Positions 44,281 to 53,390 of a DNA stretch of 64,000 nucleotides are shown in pieces; within the stretch, counting starts at the first letter, position 1, and every line of letters starts with the position of its first letter. The notes below the pieces were generated by a model, which was given only the letters and a program-made list of their open reading frames with translations, was not told the DNA's origin and searched no databases. The translations under genes were made by a program, and so were the position numbers. The DNA comes from DATARH01 sp963705325. Its GTDB lineage: Bacteria; Pseudomonadota; Alphaproteobacteria; ATCC43930; CGMCC-115725. Where the stretch lies: the NCBI GenBank assembly GCA_963705325.1, contig OY970069.1, positions 1,364,001 to 1,428,000 on the forward strand, read 5' to 3'.

Positions 44281-45501
44281 ATGGCCACTTCTGACGCCAC
44301 CGTCGAGACAACCGGCTCGTCCGCGAACGAGGCGGGCGGCTCGCGGCCGGAGTCTCCGTTAAAGACAATGTTCGCGCCGGGGGAAGCGAGGGCGCGCCGG
44401 CTCGTGCCGGTTCCGCTCGATGAGTTTGCCGATAGTGGCGAACCCGTCGATGACCTTCCACCCCTGATCGAACCGGTGATTATCGGTTTTGACGAACCGG
44501 AGCTACCACTAGCCGATCCGCAGCACCACGAACTGCCGCCGCCGCCCAAGCTCTTCGACCTGCTGCGCGAGACACGGCCGCATTTGTTCACCGCGGCCGG
44601 CGTTTCGGCGGAATCGCCCGGTGTCGAGGCGGCGGAGCCATTTGCCTGGCGGGCAGACGAACAGATGCCCGATCGCGCCAAGCCGCCGCAGCAGTTGCTG
44701 GCGTTCGCGGAGCAGTGGCGCCGAGCGGCCGCTCTGCCCAAGCTCGGTGACTGGCGACGCTTCCTTTACTGGGGACGGTGGCTCGCCCCGGCCGCGCTCG
44801 CTGTCGCGATCATTTATGTCGCCGCGACTGGTCTGTTTTCCCGGCCGCCGCATCCGTCAGTCGCGCTGCTCGCCGATGCGCCGAGCGATCCGGCGCAACG
44901 CGTGGCTTATTTCCAGCGCGGCGCTCAGGCCGGCGATCCCGAGGCCGAGCTCCAGCTCGCCATCCTTTACGCCAAGGGCGAGGGCGTGACGCAGGATTAT
45001 GGGACCGCCGCAAAATGGTTCCGCGCCGCGGCGGAGCAGGGTTTGGCGCGCGCGCAATACGATCTCGGCGTGCTCTATGAGCGCGGGCGCGGCGTCCCGA
45101 CGGACCCGGTACAGGCGGCCAGCTGGTATCACAAGGCGGCGGAGGGGAAGTACCCGCTCGCGGAGTATAACCTCGCGGTCGCCTACACCAAGGGTGAGGG
45201 AACTCGCAAGGACCTCACCGAGGCGGCGGTGTGGTACCGTCGGGCAGCGGTGCAGGGAGTGGTCCAGGCGATGGTCAATCTCGGCATGCTCTACGAGCGC
45301 GGCGAGGGGGTTCCGGTGTCGGCGGTCGACGCCTATGCCTGGTATCTGGCGGCGGGGCGGCGCGGCAACCAGCCGGCTGGAAAACGCGCCGACGATCTGT
45401 TCGCGGTGCTGTCGCAGCAAGAACAGCTGCGCGCACAAAAGCTGGCGAGCGATGTCGCCGGTTCGATCCACGACCCGGCACCGGCAACGCGGGGCGGCTG
45501 A
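44281..45501 (+). CDS. Sel1-repeat membrane protein
   Basis: The 406-residue protein has an acidic, Pro-rich cytoplasmic N-terminal region of about 160 residues, one membrane segment (WLAPAALAVAIIYVAATGLF), then four to five Sel1 repeats from about residue 200 to 385 (A-x-x-G-x-x-x-A-Q-x-x-L-G-x-x-Y-x-x-G pattern, such as GLARAQYDLGVLYERGRGV). The topology places the repeats in the periplasm. Sel1 proteins are protein-protein adaptors, some in signalling or envelope control. A GTG at 44266 is an alternative start. The small membrane protein gene follows after 22 bases. Confidence 0.82.
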   Translation: MATSDATVETTGSSANEAGGSRPESPLKTMFAPGEARARRLVPVPLDEFADSGEPVDDLPPLIEPVIIGFDEPELPLADPQHHELPPPPKLFDLLRETRPHLFTAAGVSAESPGVEAAEPFAWRADEQMPDRAKPPQQLLAFAEQWRRAAALPKLGDWRRFLYWGRWLAPAALAVAIIYVAATGLFSRPPHPSVALLADAPSDPAQRVAYFQRGAQAGDPEAELQLAILYAKGEGVTQDYGTAAKWFRAAAEQGLARAQYDLGVLYERGRGVPTDPVQAASWYHKAAEGKYPLAEYNLAVAYTKGEGTRKDLTEAAVWYRRAAVQGVVQAMVNLGMLYERGEGVPVSAVDAYAWYLAAGRRGNQPAGKRADDLFAVLSQQEQLRAQKLASDVAGSIHDPAPATRGG

Positions 45502-45523
45502 CGGGCGGAAAAGGGGAGGCAGG

Positions 45524-45724
45524 ATGACGCTGACAATGGGACGGCGCGGACAGGACGAGGCAACGTTGAACGATGACTACGTCATTGTAACCGGGACGGA
45601 GCGGCCACATCGGCCGGCGTCGCTGCGGATCATCCGTTTTTTCGAGGCTATCGTCATTATCGCGATCGCGATTTTGTCCTTCGCCGTGTTCTGGATGGTC
45701 GGACTGATCATCGGCATCTTCTGA
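45524..45724 (+). CDS. small single-pass membrane protein
   Basis: The 66-residue product has a polar N-terminal half and one C-terminal membrane helix (IIRFFEAIVIIAIAILSFAVFWMVGLIIGIF). AAGGGGAGGCAGG upstream gives a good ribosome site for the ATG at 45524. It follows the Sel1 gene in the same direction, which suggests a joint role. No domain is recognised. Confidence 0.65.
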   Translation: MTLTMGRRGQDEATLNDDYVIVTGTERPHRPASLRIIRFFEAIVIIAIAILSFAVFWMVGLIIGIF

Positions 45725-45738
45725 GCGCAGGGCGGTCC

Positions 45739-45930
45739 TCAGCGCGGCGTCAGCAGCGGGCGGGCGACGAGATCGATCGGCCAGAACAATCCCGCGCAGA
45801 ACGCGACGGCGACTGTCCCGGGACCGATGTTCAAGCCGCTCCGGCTGACCTCGAGGATACGGTACCCGGTATCGGCCGCGGCGGCGGCCAAATAGAGCAC
45901 GAGGACGGTGAGCCAGACCCGATGCTTCAT
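45739..45930 (-). CDS. small membrane protein after homospermidine synthase
   Basis: The 63-residue product has an N-terminal hydrophobic segment (VWLTVLVLYLAAAAADTGY) and a second one (GTVAVAFCAGLFWPIDLVA). It starts 16 bases downstream of the hss stop and is probably co-transcribed. The function is unknown. It is convergent with the small membrane protein gene at 45524. Confidence 0.6.
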   Translation of the reverse strand: MKHRVWLTVLVLYLAAAAADTGYRILEVSRSGLNIGPGTVAVAFCAGLFWPIDLVARPLLTPR

Positions 45931-45946
45931 GCGGACGTTGCTGGCC

Positions 45947-47363
45947 TCAGACCACCCGGATGTTCTTGAACTGCCACGGGTCGTCGCGGTCGAGGTCCTC
46001 GGGGAACAGGCGTTCGCGATCGACGAGCGGCGTCCAGTCGCCACGGACGCCGACGACGTTGCCAAGATAGGGCCGGCAGATTTCGAGGATGCGCTCGAAA
46101 TCCATTTCGTCGGGTTCGACGATGCCGGCGCGAGGGTGCTCGATCGCCCACACCACACCCGCAAGCACCGCCGCCGTCACTTGCAGCGAGGTGGCATTGT
46201 TGTGCGGCGCGACGCGCCGTGCCTCATCGATCGAGAGCTGCGAGCCATACCAATAAACGCCGTCCGTCTGACCCATTAGCAGCACGCCCAATTCGTCGGT
46301 CCCGGCGATGATCTCGTCCATCATCAGCCGTTGCGTTGCCTGCAAATTCCAGTTCTTGCCGGCGAGCTCGTGCAGGCTCAGCACCGCGTCGTCGCACGGG
46401 TGGTAGGCGTAGTGGCATGTCGGGCGGTAGCGAACCTCGTCACCGTCGCGCACGGTCAGGTAGTCGGCGATCGAGATCGAACTCGTTGTGAGTGACGAGG
46501 AAGCCGATATAGGGCCCCTCGAGCGGGGTCCAGCTGCGCACCCAAGTCCCGGCGCCGGGCCGCAACAAATAGATCGCCGCGCCGCTGCCGAAGTCGTGGC
46601 GCCGTCCGTCTTCCGGGAAATGGCGCTCATGCGTGCCCCAGCCGAGCTCGGCCGGTTGCGACCCCTCGCTGAAGAACCCCTCGATCGACCAGGTGTTGAC
46701 GAATTCGCCCGGCGATTTCGGAATCGAGGCGACCTGGTCATCGCGCTCGGCGACGTGGATGGCCTTGACCCCAAGGTGCTGCGCGAGGCGTCCCCAGCCG
46801 GCGCGGTTGGTGGGGACGATAGTGGCAGGGTCGGAGGCGCGCGCGAGAACGACGAGCGCCTGTTTGACGAAATGGGATACGAGGCCAGGATTGGCCCCAT
46901 GGGTAATGACCGCGGTCGTGCCCGACGGATAGCGCTGACGCAGCGCCAGCGCCTGTTCGCGCAAAGCATAATTCGAGCGTTGCGATGGCGTGAGATTCGG
47001 GTCGGTGTAGCCGCCGGGCCACGGTTCGATGCAGGTATCGAGGTAGAGCGCGGATTTCTCCTGGCACAGTTCGATGAGCGCGAGGCTCGCCACCTCGACC
47101 GAGACGTTGAGCAGAAAATCGCCGGGCGAAAGCAGGGGGCCGAGCACCGCGCGATAATTGTCGCGGGTCAGGGCGCTCTCGACAAAGCGCACCCCATACT
47201 CCTCCGCCTCTTTGCGACCGCGCGGCTCGGCGGTGACGATGGTGATCCGCTCGGGAGAGAGATCGAGGTGGCGCAGGAGGAGCGGCAACACGCCCTGGCC
47301 AATGCTGCCGAAGCCGATGATGACGAGCCGGCCAGGCAGAGCTGCATATTTCGTATCGGGCAT
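45947..47363 (-). pseudogene. hss: homospermidine synthase with one frame change
   Basis: From ATG 47363 the first 298 residues are in one frame: IIGFGSIGQGVLPLLLRHLDL (NAD site), LDTCIEPWPGGYTDP, ITHGANPGLVSHFVKQAL and FVTHNE. The remainder, starting SISIADYLTVRDGDEVRYRPT and ending DDPWQFKNIRVV, is in another. Removing one T near 46480 (reading GAGTCG for GAGTTCG on the coding strand) gives a complete enzyme of about 471 residues, the normal length. It makes homospermidine from putrescine using NAD. A single-base error or a recent mutation is likely. Confidence 0.85.
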
Positions 47364-47532
47364 TGCCGTTCCGTGAGGGGGTAGAAAATCCCGTATTGTT
47401 CGCTACCGCCAATGTCAATATGTCGCTGCTTACGCGAGATGATCTCAATTGGGCGTTTTCAGGCTGCGACGCATCGCGTCATGGCGACAGTTCATTGTCT
47501 GTTAGGATAAATGCGCTGATGACATCCCCGCC

Positions 47533-49608
47533 ATGGCGGCATCGGGTTGGGTTTTGGAACGCGTTCTAAGCATTCTCGGCGTGCTTGCCAGTCTGGCCCT
47601 GACCGGGCCGGCACTAGCCGCGCCGCCGCGAGCTACCGATCTGGTCAAGATAGATCTCGCCGCGGAGCAAACTGCCCCGGCACCGGGATCGACCGTGTGG
47701 CTCGACCTGCACCTCGCGGCCAGCCCCGGTTGGCACACCTATTGGCGCAACCCCGGTGATGCCGGGGAGGCGACGACGATCGACTGGGAATTGCCAACCG
47801 GATTCAACGCGGGGCCGATCAAGTGGCCAATTCCTCAACGATTCTCCGCGGATACGATCACCAGCTACGGTTATTCCGGGAACACCGATCTGCTGGTGCC
47901 GGTGTCGGTGCCGAAGACGTCTCCGGAGGGCGAGCAGCGCCTGGTCGCGGACGTCAAGTTCCTGGTCTGCTCCGACATCTGCATTCCTGGCGAAACGAAG
48001 GTAGCTCTGACTTTAGCGGCGGCACGCGCCGAGACGCCTGACCCGGCCGTTGCAGCGCGCTTCGCCGCCGCCCGGGCGCGCCTTCCGCAGCCCGCGCCGT
48101 TCGCCACCCGCTTCGCCGCCACGGCGCATGAATTGCGCCTCATCGTGCCGGCGACAGCGACGGCGGGGTTGCGCGATCCGAAGGCCGACTTTTTCCCCGA
48201 TGACGAAAACGTGATCGCCGGCGCGCCCCCGGGCGTCGAGATGCGCGGCGGCGGCGTCGAACTGGTTCTCGCCAAGTCGGCGAGCCCGGCGGCAGTCGTT
48301 CCGGCGACGCTCTCCGGCATCTTGCTGCTGCGCGGCGCCGATGGCGAGGAACGCGGCTACCAGATCGCCGCCACCCCCGCGCCGGCGACGGTGTCGCTCG
48401 CATGGTGGCAGGCATTGGTCTTCGCCTTTGCCGGCGGCCTGATCCTCAACCTGATGCCGTGCGTCTTCCCGATCCTGTCGCTGAAGCTGCTGGGTTTTGC
48501 GAGCGCCGATCCGGCTGCCCGCCACCATCATGGGCTCGCCTACACGGCCGGCGTGCTGGCGAGCTTCACCGCACTCGGCGGCGCGCTCTTGGCGCTGCGC
48601 GCCGGCGGCGCGGCGATCGGCTGGGGGTTCCAGCTGCAATCGCCGGCCGTGGTCGCGCTGTTGGCCTATCTGATGCTGGCGATGGGCTTGAGCCTATCCG
48701 GGGTCGCGGAGTTCGGCGCCGGCGTCGCGGGGGTGGGAGACCGCCTGGCCGGGCGCGGCGGGCTGCTCGGAGCGTTCTTCACCGGAGTGCTGGCGACCGT
48801 GGTCGCGAGCCCCTGCACCGCGCCCTTCATGGCCGGCGCGCTCGGCGCGGCGGTGGTGGCCCCAGCGCCGCTGGCACTGATGATTTTCATGGCGCTCGGC
48901 GCCGGGCTCGCCGCGCCGCTGTTGCTGGCGAGCTTTTCCCCGGGCGTCGCGCGGATCCTGCCCCGGCCAGGCGCGTGGATGGGGACACTGAAGCAGGTGC
49001 TGGCCTTTCCGCTCTACGCAACGGTGGCCTGGCTCGTCTGGGTGCTGATCCAGGAAGTCGCGCCCACCGGGGAGTTCACCGCGCTGCTTGGCCTGGTGCT
49101 CGTCGCTTTCGCGGTGTGGGCCTATGGCCAGAGCCGATCCCTCGCGCTCAGGGCGCGCCGTCTTGCCGGGGGGTTGGCCGCGGCAAGCATGGCGGCGGCG
49201 GTCGTAATGGCGGCGATGCTGCCGCGCGCTGACGCCGATGCCGCGCGGGCAGCAAGCACGTTGGACGGGCTGCCCTATCAGTCGTTCACCGCGGCGCGCC
49301 TCGCCTCGCTCACCGCCGAGCACAAGCCGGTCTTCGTCAACCTGACCGCGGCCTGGTGCATTACTTGTCTGGTAAACGAGCGCGCGACGCTCGATCGGGC
49401 GGCGGTGCGCGACGCCTTCGCGGCGCATGGCGTGGTCGCGCTCAAGGGCGATTGGACCCGGCAAGATCCGGAGATCGCCAGCCTGCTCGAAAGCTTCGGG
49501 CGCAGCGGTGTGCCCCTCTATCTGCTCTATGACGGCGAGGGCAAACCGACCGTGCTGCCGCAGATCCTCACCGAAGCCGAAGTGATCGAGGCGGTGGCGA
49601 AGCTTTAA
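47533..49608 (+). CDS. DsbD/ScsB-like protein-disulfide reductase
   Basis: The 691-residue protein has three parts. A signal peptide and periplasmic domain contain GWHTYWRNPGDAG and the Cys pair CSDICIPG. A membrane domain of about eight helices has LMPCVFPILSLKLLG and ASPCTAPFMAGALGAA, the two membrane cysteines. A C-terminal thioredoxin-like domain has AWCITC (C-x2-C). It moves electrons from cytosolic thioredoxin to periplasmic substrates. The first domain is of the ScsB type, linked to copper or oxidative stress tolerance, rather than E. coli DsbD. It ends in a 4-base convergent overlap with the SDR gene. Confidence 0.88.
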   Translation: MAASGWVLERVLSILGVLASLALTGPALAAPPRATDLVKIDLAAEQTAPAPGSTVWLDLHLAASPGWHTYWRNPGDAGEATTIDWELPTGFNAGPIKWPIPQRFSADTITSYGYSGNTDLLVPVSVPKTSPEGEQRLVADVKFLVCSDICIPGETKVALTLAAARAETPDPAVAARFAAARARLPQPAPFATRFAATAHELRLIVPATATAGLRDPKADFFPDDENVIAGAPPGVEMRGGGVELVLAKSASPAAVVPATLSGILLLRGADGEERGYQIAATPAPATVSLAWWQALVFAFAGGLILNLMPCVFPILSLKLLGFASADPAARHHHGLAYTAGVLASFTALGGALLALRAGGAAIGWGFQLQSPAVVALLAYLMLAMGLSLSGVAEFGAGVAGVGDRLAGRGGLLGAFFTGVLATVVASPCTAPFMAGALGAAVVAPAPLALMIFMALGAGLAAPLLLASFSPGVARILPRPGAWMGTLKQVLAFPLYATVAWLVWVLIQEVAPTGEFTALLGLVLVAFAVWAYGQSRSLALRARRLAGGLAAASMAAAVVMAAMLPRADADAARAASTLDGLPYQSFTAARLASLTAEHKPVFVNLTAAWCITCLVNERATLDRAAVRDAFAAHGVVALKGDWTRQDPEIASLLESFGRSGVPLYLLYDGEGKPTVLPQILTEAEVIEAVAKL

Positions 49609-50405
49609 TTCTGCATCGCCTGGGTCACCGCGCCGCCGATCGCGGTGCGGCCGCCATCGACGACGTATTGCGCGCCGGTGATGTTGCTGGCGAGGTCGGA
49701 GCAGAGGAACAGCACGACGTTGGCGATCTCCTCGGGCGTGGTGTAGCGCCCGGCCGGGATCGCCGCCTGATACTTGCGGCTGACGGCGTCGGGATCGTCG
49801 GGGCTGATCATCTTTTCGAGCGAATGGATCATCCGCGTGTCGACCGGGCCGGGGCAGACCGCGTTGACCCGCACGCCCTGGCGCGCGACCTCGCCGGCGG
49901 CGGTCTTGGTGAGGCCGATCACGGCGTGTTTCGAGGCGACATAGGCGGGCATGCCTGGCGTGGCGACGAGGCCGGCGACCGAGGCGGTGTTTACCACCGC
50001 GCCCGACTTCTGCTTCAACAGCTCGGGCAGCACATGGCGCAGGCCGAGAAACACGCCCTTGACGTTGACGCCGATGACCTGGTCGAACATCGCCTCGTCG
50101 TAATCGGCGGTGTGGGCGAGGCTGCCCTCGATCCCGGCATTGTTGAAGAAGCAGTCGATCTTGCCGTAAGCGGCGATCGTCTCCTTGACGTAGTTGGCGA
50201 CGTCAGCCGATTTGGTGACGTCGGCGGCGATGAATTTGGCGTCGCCGCCCTGCTGCCTGATGATGCCGGCGGTGGCCTCACCGGCGGCGGCGTCGCGGTC
50301 GACGATGACGATCTTGGCCCCGGCCTTGGCGAAGGCGAGCGCAGTGGCGCGGCCGATGCCGCCGCCGCCGCCGGTGATCAGCGCGACCTTGCCGGTAAAG
50401 TCCAT
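49605..50405 (-). CDS. short-chain dehydrogenase/reductase (SDR)
   Basis: The 266-residue classical SDR has the cofactor motif TGGGGGIG (11-18), NNAG, the catalytic Ser in NTASVAG, Tyr-x3-Lys in YVASK, and a C-terminal GAQYVVDGG. Acidic VDRDAAA after strand 2 favours NAD(H). The substrate is not identifiable. It is preceded by the terminator of the next gene, so it has its own promoter or depends on read-through. Confidence 0.88.
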   Translation of the reverse strand: MDFTGKVALITGGGGGIGRATALAFAKAGAKIVIVDRDAAAGEATAGIIRQQGGDAKFIAADVTKSADVANYVKETIAAYGKIDCFFNNAGIEGSLAHTADYDEAMFDQVIGVNVKGVFLGLRHVLPELLKQKSGAVVNTASVAGLVATPGMPAYVASKHAVIGLTKTAAGEVARQGVRVNAVCPGPVDTRMIHSLEKMISPDDPDAVSRKYQAAIPAGRYTTPEEIANVVLFLCSDLASNITGAQYVVDGGRTAIGGAVTQAMQN

Positions 50406-50420
50406 GGGGTTCCTCCCTTG

Positions 50421-50460
50421 CCCTGAAACGAAAACATCCCCGGGGCGGGCCCCGGGGATG
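50421..50460 (-). terminator. intrinsic terminator between the unknown 491-residue gene and the SDR gene
   Basis: CATCCCCGGGG (50435-50445) pairs perfectly with CCCCGGGGATG (50450-50460) around a four-base loop. On the minus strand it is followed by TTTTCGTTT. It lies 20 bases after the stop at 50481, so it terminates the upstream gene. Confidence 0.75.
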
Positions 50461-50480
50461 TCCGTGTTTAAGTTCGTCAG

Positions 50481-51956
50481 CTACTCGGCGGCTATGTGGA
50501 AGAGATCGAGCATCTCCTCGTAGACCGCCATGTTTTTGCCGAACGAGATCGCCGCTGCCTGGCAACCGCAAACGAGGTGCATGCCGCGCCACGGATCGCG
50601 GGTGTTCTTGTATTCCTCGATCACCGCTTGGTGGTGCTTGAAGGCGTGCATCTCGGTGAAATTGTCGTGGCAGACAATTTCGGCGAGGCGTGCGATCAGC
50701 GCCTGCGGGTCGTAGCCGCAATTGACGTATTGCTGGGCTAGGTTGCAGGTCTCTCGCACCTCCGGTACGGCGCGCATCAGGCCGAGATTGGAGACCTGCG
50801 ACCAATCGGTCGGCGGCTGGGTGTAGATGCTGTGGGTGATCGCGTCGAGCAGAGCTTCCTGCGATCGCTCGGGCAGCGCCTTGACAGCTTCCGGATCGGG
50901 CTGCGGGGGCGGTTGCATCCGCATCTGGGTCGAGCGGATTTCAGGACCCAAGTGCCAGTTCAACAGCAGCAACAGCTTGCTGCGCAGGTTCAGGCCCTTC
51001 AGCCCGATCAGATACCGCCGCAAATTGATGCTCGTGTGCAGATGCACATCCATCGGATTGCCGCCGAGCGAGCGGAGGAAGAGACCCGCCGCGCCGATCG
51101 ACAGCGCTTCGCCCGCGCCGTCGAGCGACAGGCCCTTGCCCAGCGCACTGGCGATCATCACCGGGATGTCGGCAAATTCCTCGACCTGACCGATGTTCTT
51201 CCCGAGCCGGCCGATCGCCATCGTTTCATCGTCGCCGGTTTCTTGCCGGGTGACGCGCTCCATCAGCTTGTTGTCTTTGATGAGCGCGTCGAGTTCCGGG
51301 GTCGCCGGGGCGATCGGGAAGCGCGCGGCATAGCGCACCGACGGCCGCATCAAGATCGGCAGCAGCTCCTTGTCGAGCACGCCGGTCTCGAACGAGCGCC
51401 ACGTGTAGCCGGGGAAGACAAAATAATGATCGTCGACGTTGTTCTTCGGGATGGCGACGCTCATCAGCAGGTCGAAAGCCTGGATCGGCTCGACGTTCTT
51501 CCACAACCACTGGAAGATGTGATCGGCGTTGTTCAATTCGCCGCGGCTGCACGCCATCAGGAAGGCCGCCTTGGCCGCCTCGAAGTCTTTGAATTCGGCC
51601 GGTTTGAACTCGAGGAGTTCGTAGGGGCCCATCGCCGGGTGATTGATGTGCTTGTTCGACAGCGCCACATGCTGCAGCACTGGCATGAACTTCTCTTCGC
51701 CTTGGCGACGATCGACCAGATTGGAGATCGCATAAAGGCCGGCGAGCGGGTGGAGCGGGCCGCCGTGATGGCCGGGCGGCAGGTCCGAGGAGCGGGTAAC
51801 AGCCAGTGCCGACGCGGTCAGCATGTCGCGGGTCGAGACCCCGCCGCGCAACTTCTCGAGCGTGCGATCGATGATTTCCGCCGGCGGCGTGTCCTCAATG
51901 AACTGAACCAGCGGCTCAATAGCGTCGGAATACTGAACCCGTTGCGGCCTCGGCAT
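50481..51956 (-). CDS. conserved-looking protein of unknown family, 491 residues
   Basis: I do not recognise this protein. It has no signal or membrane segment. Several His-rich stretches stand out: LPPGHHGGPLHPLAGLYAI (residues about 59-77), HVALSNKHINHPAMG (about 97-111), CHDNFTEMHAFKHHQAVIEEY and MHLVCGCQAAAISFGK near the C-terminus. They suggest a metal or cofactor site in a mostly helical enzyme. Codon use and a terminator show a real gene. It is next to, and in the same direction as, an FMN-dependent 2-hydroxyacid oxidase, so an oxidative role is possible. Confidence 0.75.
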   Translation of the reverse strand: MPRPQRVQYSDAIEPLVQFIEDTPPAEIIDRTLEKLRGGVSTRDMLTASALAVTRSSDLPPGHHGGPLHPLAGLYAISNLVDRRQGEEKFMPVLQHVALSNKHINHPAMGPYELLEFKPAEFKDFEAAKAAFLMACSRGELNNADHIFQWLWKNVEPIQAFDLLMSVAIPKNNVDDHYFVFPGYTWRSFETGVLDKELLPILMRPSVRYAARFPIAPATPELDALIKDNKLMERVTRQETGDDETMAIGRLGKNIGQVEEFADIPVMIASALGKGLSLDGAGEALSIGAAGLFLRSLGGNPMDVHLHTSINLRRYLIGLKGLNLRSKLLLLLNWHLGPEIRSTQMRMQPPPQPDPEAVKALPERSQEALLDAITHSIYTQPPTDWSQVSNLGLMRAVPEVRETCNLAQQYVNCGYDPQALIARLAEIVCHDNFTEMHAFKHHQAVIEEYKNTRDPWRGMHLVCGCQAAAISFGKNMAVYEEMLDLFHIAAE

Positions 51957-52015
51957 GGTCGGTTCTCCCTGTAAGGACGTCGATTCTGCAGATCACATCT
52001 GCAATCTTGATACCA

Positions 52016-53116
52016 TCAATAATGCTCCCGCGGCAGGTTCAGATGCGGGAAGGGGCTATGCACCTGCGGCGGGACTACCAGCGGCGCGGCGCGGATGTAG
52101 CTCTTGTCGAGCTGGGCGTAGCTGGTGACGCCGAGCAGCGACAGGCAGATGCGGACCTCGTCTTCGAGGATCTCGAAGAGGCGGATCACGCCCGGTCCGC
52201 CGGCGGCGGCAAGCCCATAAACATAGAGCCGCCCGCAGGCCACTGCGTCGGCGCCGAGGATCAGCGCCTTCACCACATCGGTGCCGCGGGTGATGCTGCC
52301 GTCGACCATGATTTTGGCGCGGCCGTTGACGGCCTCGACCACCTCCGGCAGCACCTCGATCGAGCCAACGCCCTGGTCGAGCTGGCGCCCGCCATGGTTC
52401 GACACGTAGACGCAATCGACGCCGTGCTCGACCGCGAGCGCCGCGTCCTCATGGGTGGCGATACCCTTGAGGATGACCGGAATTTTCGACAGCTTCTTGA
52501 TGCGGTCGATGTCCTTCCAGTTGAAGCGCGCCTGGTAGATGCGGGCGTCGCCGACCCGCACCCGGCGGCGCTCGTGGCGCTTGGCGATGTCGCGCTCGCG
52601 CCGCGAATAGCTGTCGGTGTCGACGGTCAGGCAAAAGGCCGCGTAGCCGTTGTCGGCGGCGCGGCGGACATGGTCGTCGACCCAGGCCTCGTCGCCGCGG
52701 ACATAGAGCTGGAAGATGCGGAAACCGTCGCCGCCTGCCTCAGCGGTCTTTTCGAGGCCGGGGTGCGAGACCGACGACAGGATCATCCCGTTGCCGAATT
52801 TGGCGGTGGCCGCGGAAACCGTGGCACCGCCGCCGGGTTCGAAATTCTCCAGGCTGCCGACCGGCGCGCACAGCACCGGCAGGCGCAGCTGCTTGCCCCA
52901 CAGCTCCCTTGAGCAGTCGACGTCCGAGACGTCGCGCAACACCCGCGGGCGAAAGCCGATCGCGTCGAGCGCGGCGCGGTTGCGCGCGATCGTCGTCTCG
53001 GTCTCGGACGCGCCGATCAGGTAATCCCAATTATTGCGGTTGAGGTTCTGTCGAGCGACGGTGACGAATTCGTGCAGGTTCTGAAAGCGGTATTCGAGCA
53101 ATTCGTCGTCAGACAT
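52016..53116 (-). CDS. FMN-dependent alpha-hydroxy-acid oxidase/dehydrogenase (LldD family)
   Basis: The 366-residue TIM-barrel flavoprotein has APVGSLENF near the N-terminus, FQLYVRGD, TVDTDS, ILKGIATHEDA with the flavin Lys, the active-site VSNHGGRQLDQ with the catalytic His and Arg, and DGSITRGTDVVKALILGADAV for FMN phosphate. It oxidises L-2-hydroxy acids such as lactate or glycolate. GAGGGG precedes a double ATG; 53116 has the better spacing. It lies upstream of the unknown 491-residue gene with 59 bases between. Confidence 0.88.
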   Translation of the reverse strand: MSDDELLEYRFQNLHEFVTVARQNLNRNNWDYLIGASETETTIARNRAALDAIGFRPRVLRDVSDVDCSRELWGKQLRLPVLCAPVGSLENFEPGGGATVSAATAKFGNGMILSSVSHPGLEKTAEAGGDGFRIFQLYVRGDEAWVDDHVRRAADNGYAAFCLTVDTDSYSRRERDIAKRHERRRVRVGDARIYQARFNWKDIDRIKKLSKIPVILKGIATHEDAALAVEHGVDCVYVSNHGGRQLDQGVGSIEVLPEVVEAVNGRAKIMVDGSITRGTDVVKALILGADAVACGRLYVYGLAAAGGPGVIRLFEILEDEVRICLSLLGVTSYAQLDKSYIRAAPLVVPPQVHSPFPHLNLPREHY

Positions 53117-53198
53117 CATCCCCTCGTCGCATGGCGCACAAATGATATTGCCGAAGCCTAATCGACGAGCCATGCAGCGGCAATTGTCTTGCACGTGC

Positions 53199-53215
53199 GG
53201 GTGATTAGCTCAGTT
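53199..53215 (+). other. fragment resembling the 5' end of a tRNA gene
   Basis: GGGTGATTAGCTCAGTT is the acceptor strand plus the D-arm of a typical tRNA-Val-like gene. The sequence then diverges, and no anticodon arm or T-arm follows. It lies at the boundary of the AT-richer Fic patch and may be a chance match or an integration scar. Confidence 0.3.
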
Positions 53216-53309
53216 CGAATTTCGCAGTGGGACGGGCTTGACGCCATACCAGCCACTCCTTGACCGCCGCCATCGCATAATCGGTTTGCGTCAGGAAGGC
53301 TGGTTGTCC

Positions 53310-53390
53310 ATGCGCATAATATGATTTGATTTCCGCAGAATGCAAATTATATATGCGCATATCGCAGATAGATAATTGGATTATGCGCAT
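53310..53390. promoter_or_regulatory. three ATGCGCAT palindromes around the Fic start (candidate operator)
   Basis: ATGCGCAT occurs at 53310-53317, 53353-53360 and 53383-53390. The middle copy extends to the 12-base palindrome ATATGCGCATAT (53351-53362), and the last includes the start codon of the Fic gene. The spacing is 43 and 30 bases. An autoregulatory site for the winged-helix-like tail of the Fic protein is the likeliest reading. Confidence 0.45.

Noticed and set aside
44001..44741. Minus-strand frame of 246 codons covering the lipoprotein-Sel1 gap
   Set aside because: Most of it lies antisense to the Sel1 gene; Ser/Arg-rich and without motifs.
53205..53360. A 51-codon minus-strand frame starting in the ATGCGCAT palindrome
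   Set aside because: It has no ribosome site, no recognised domain and overlaps the tRNA-like fragment; not enough support for a gene.
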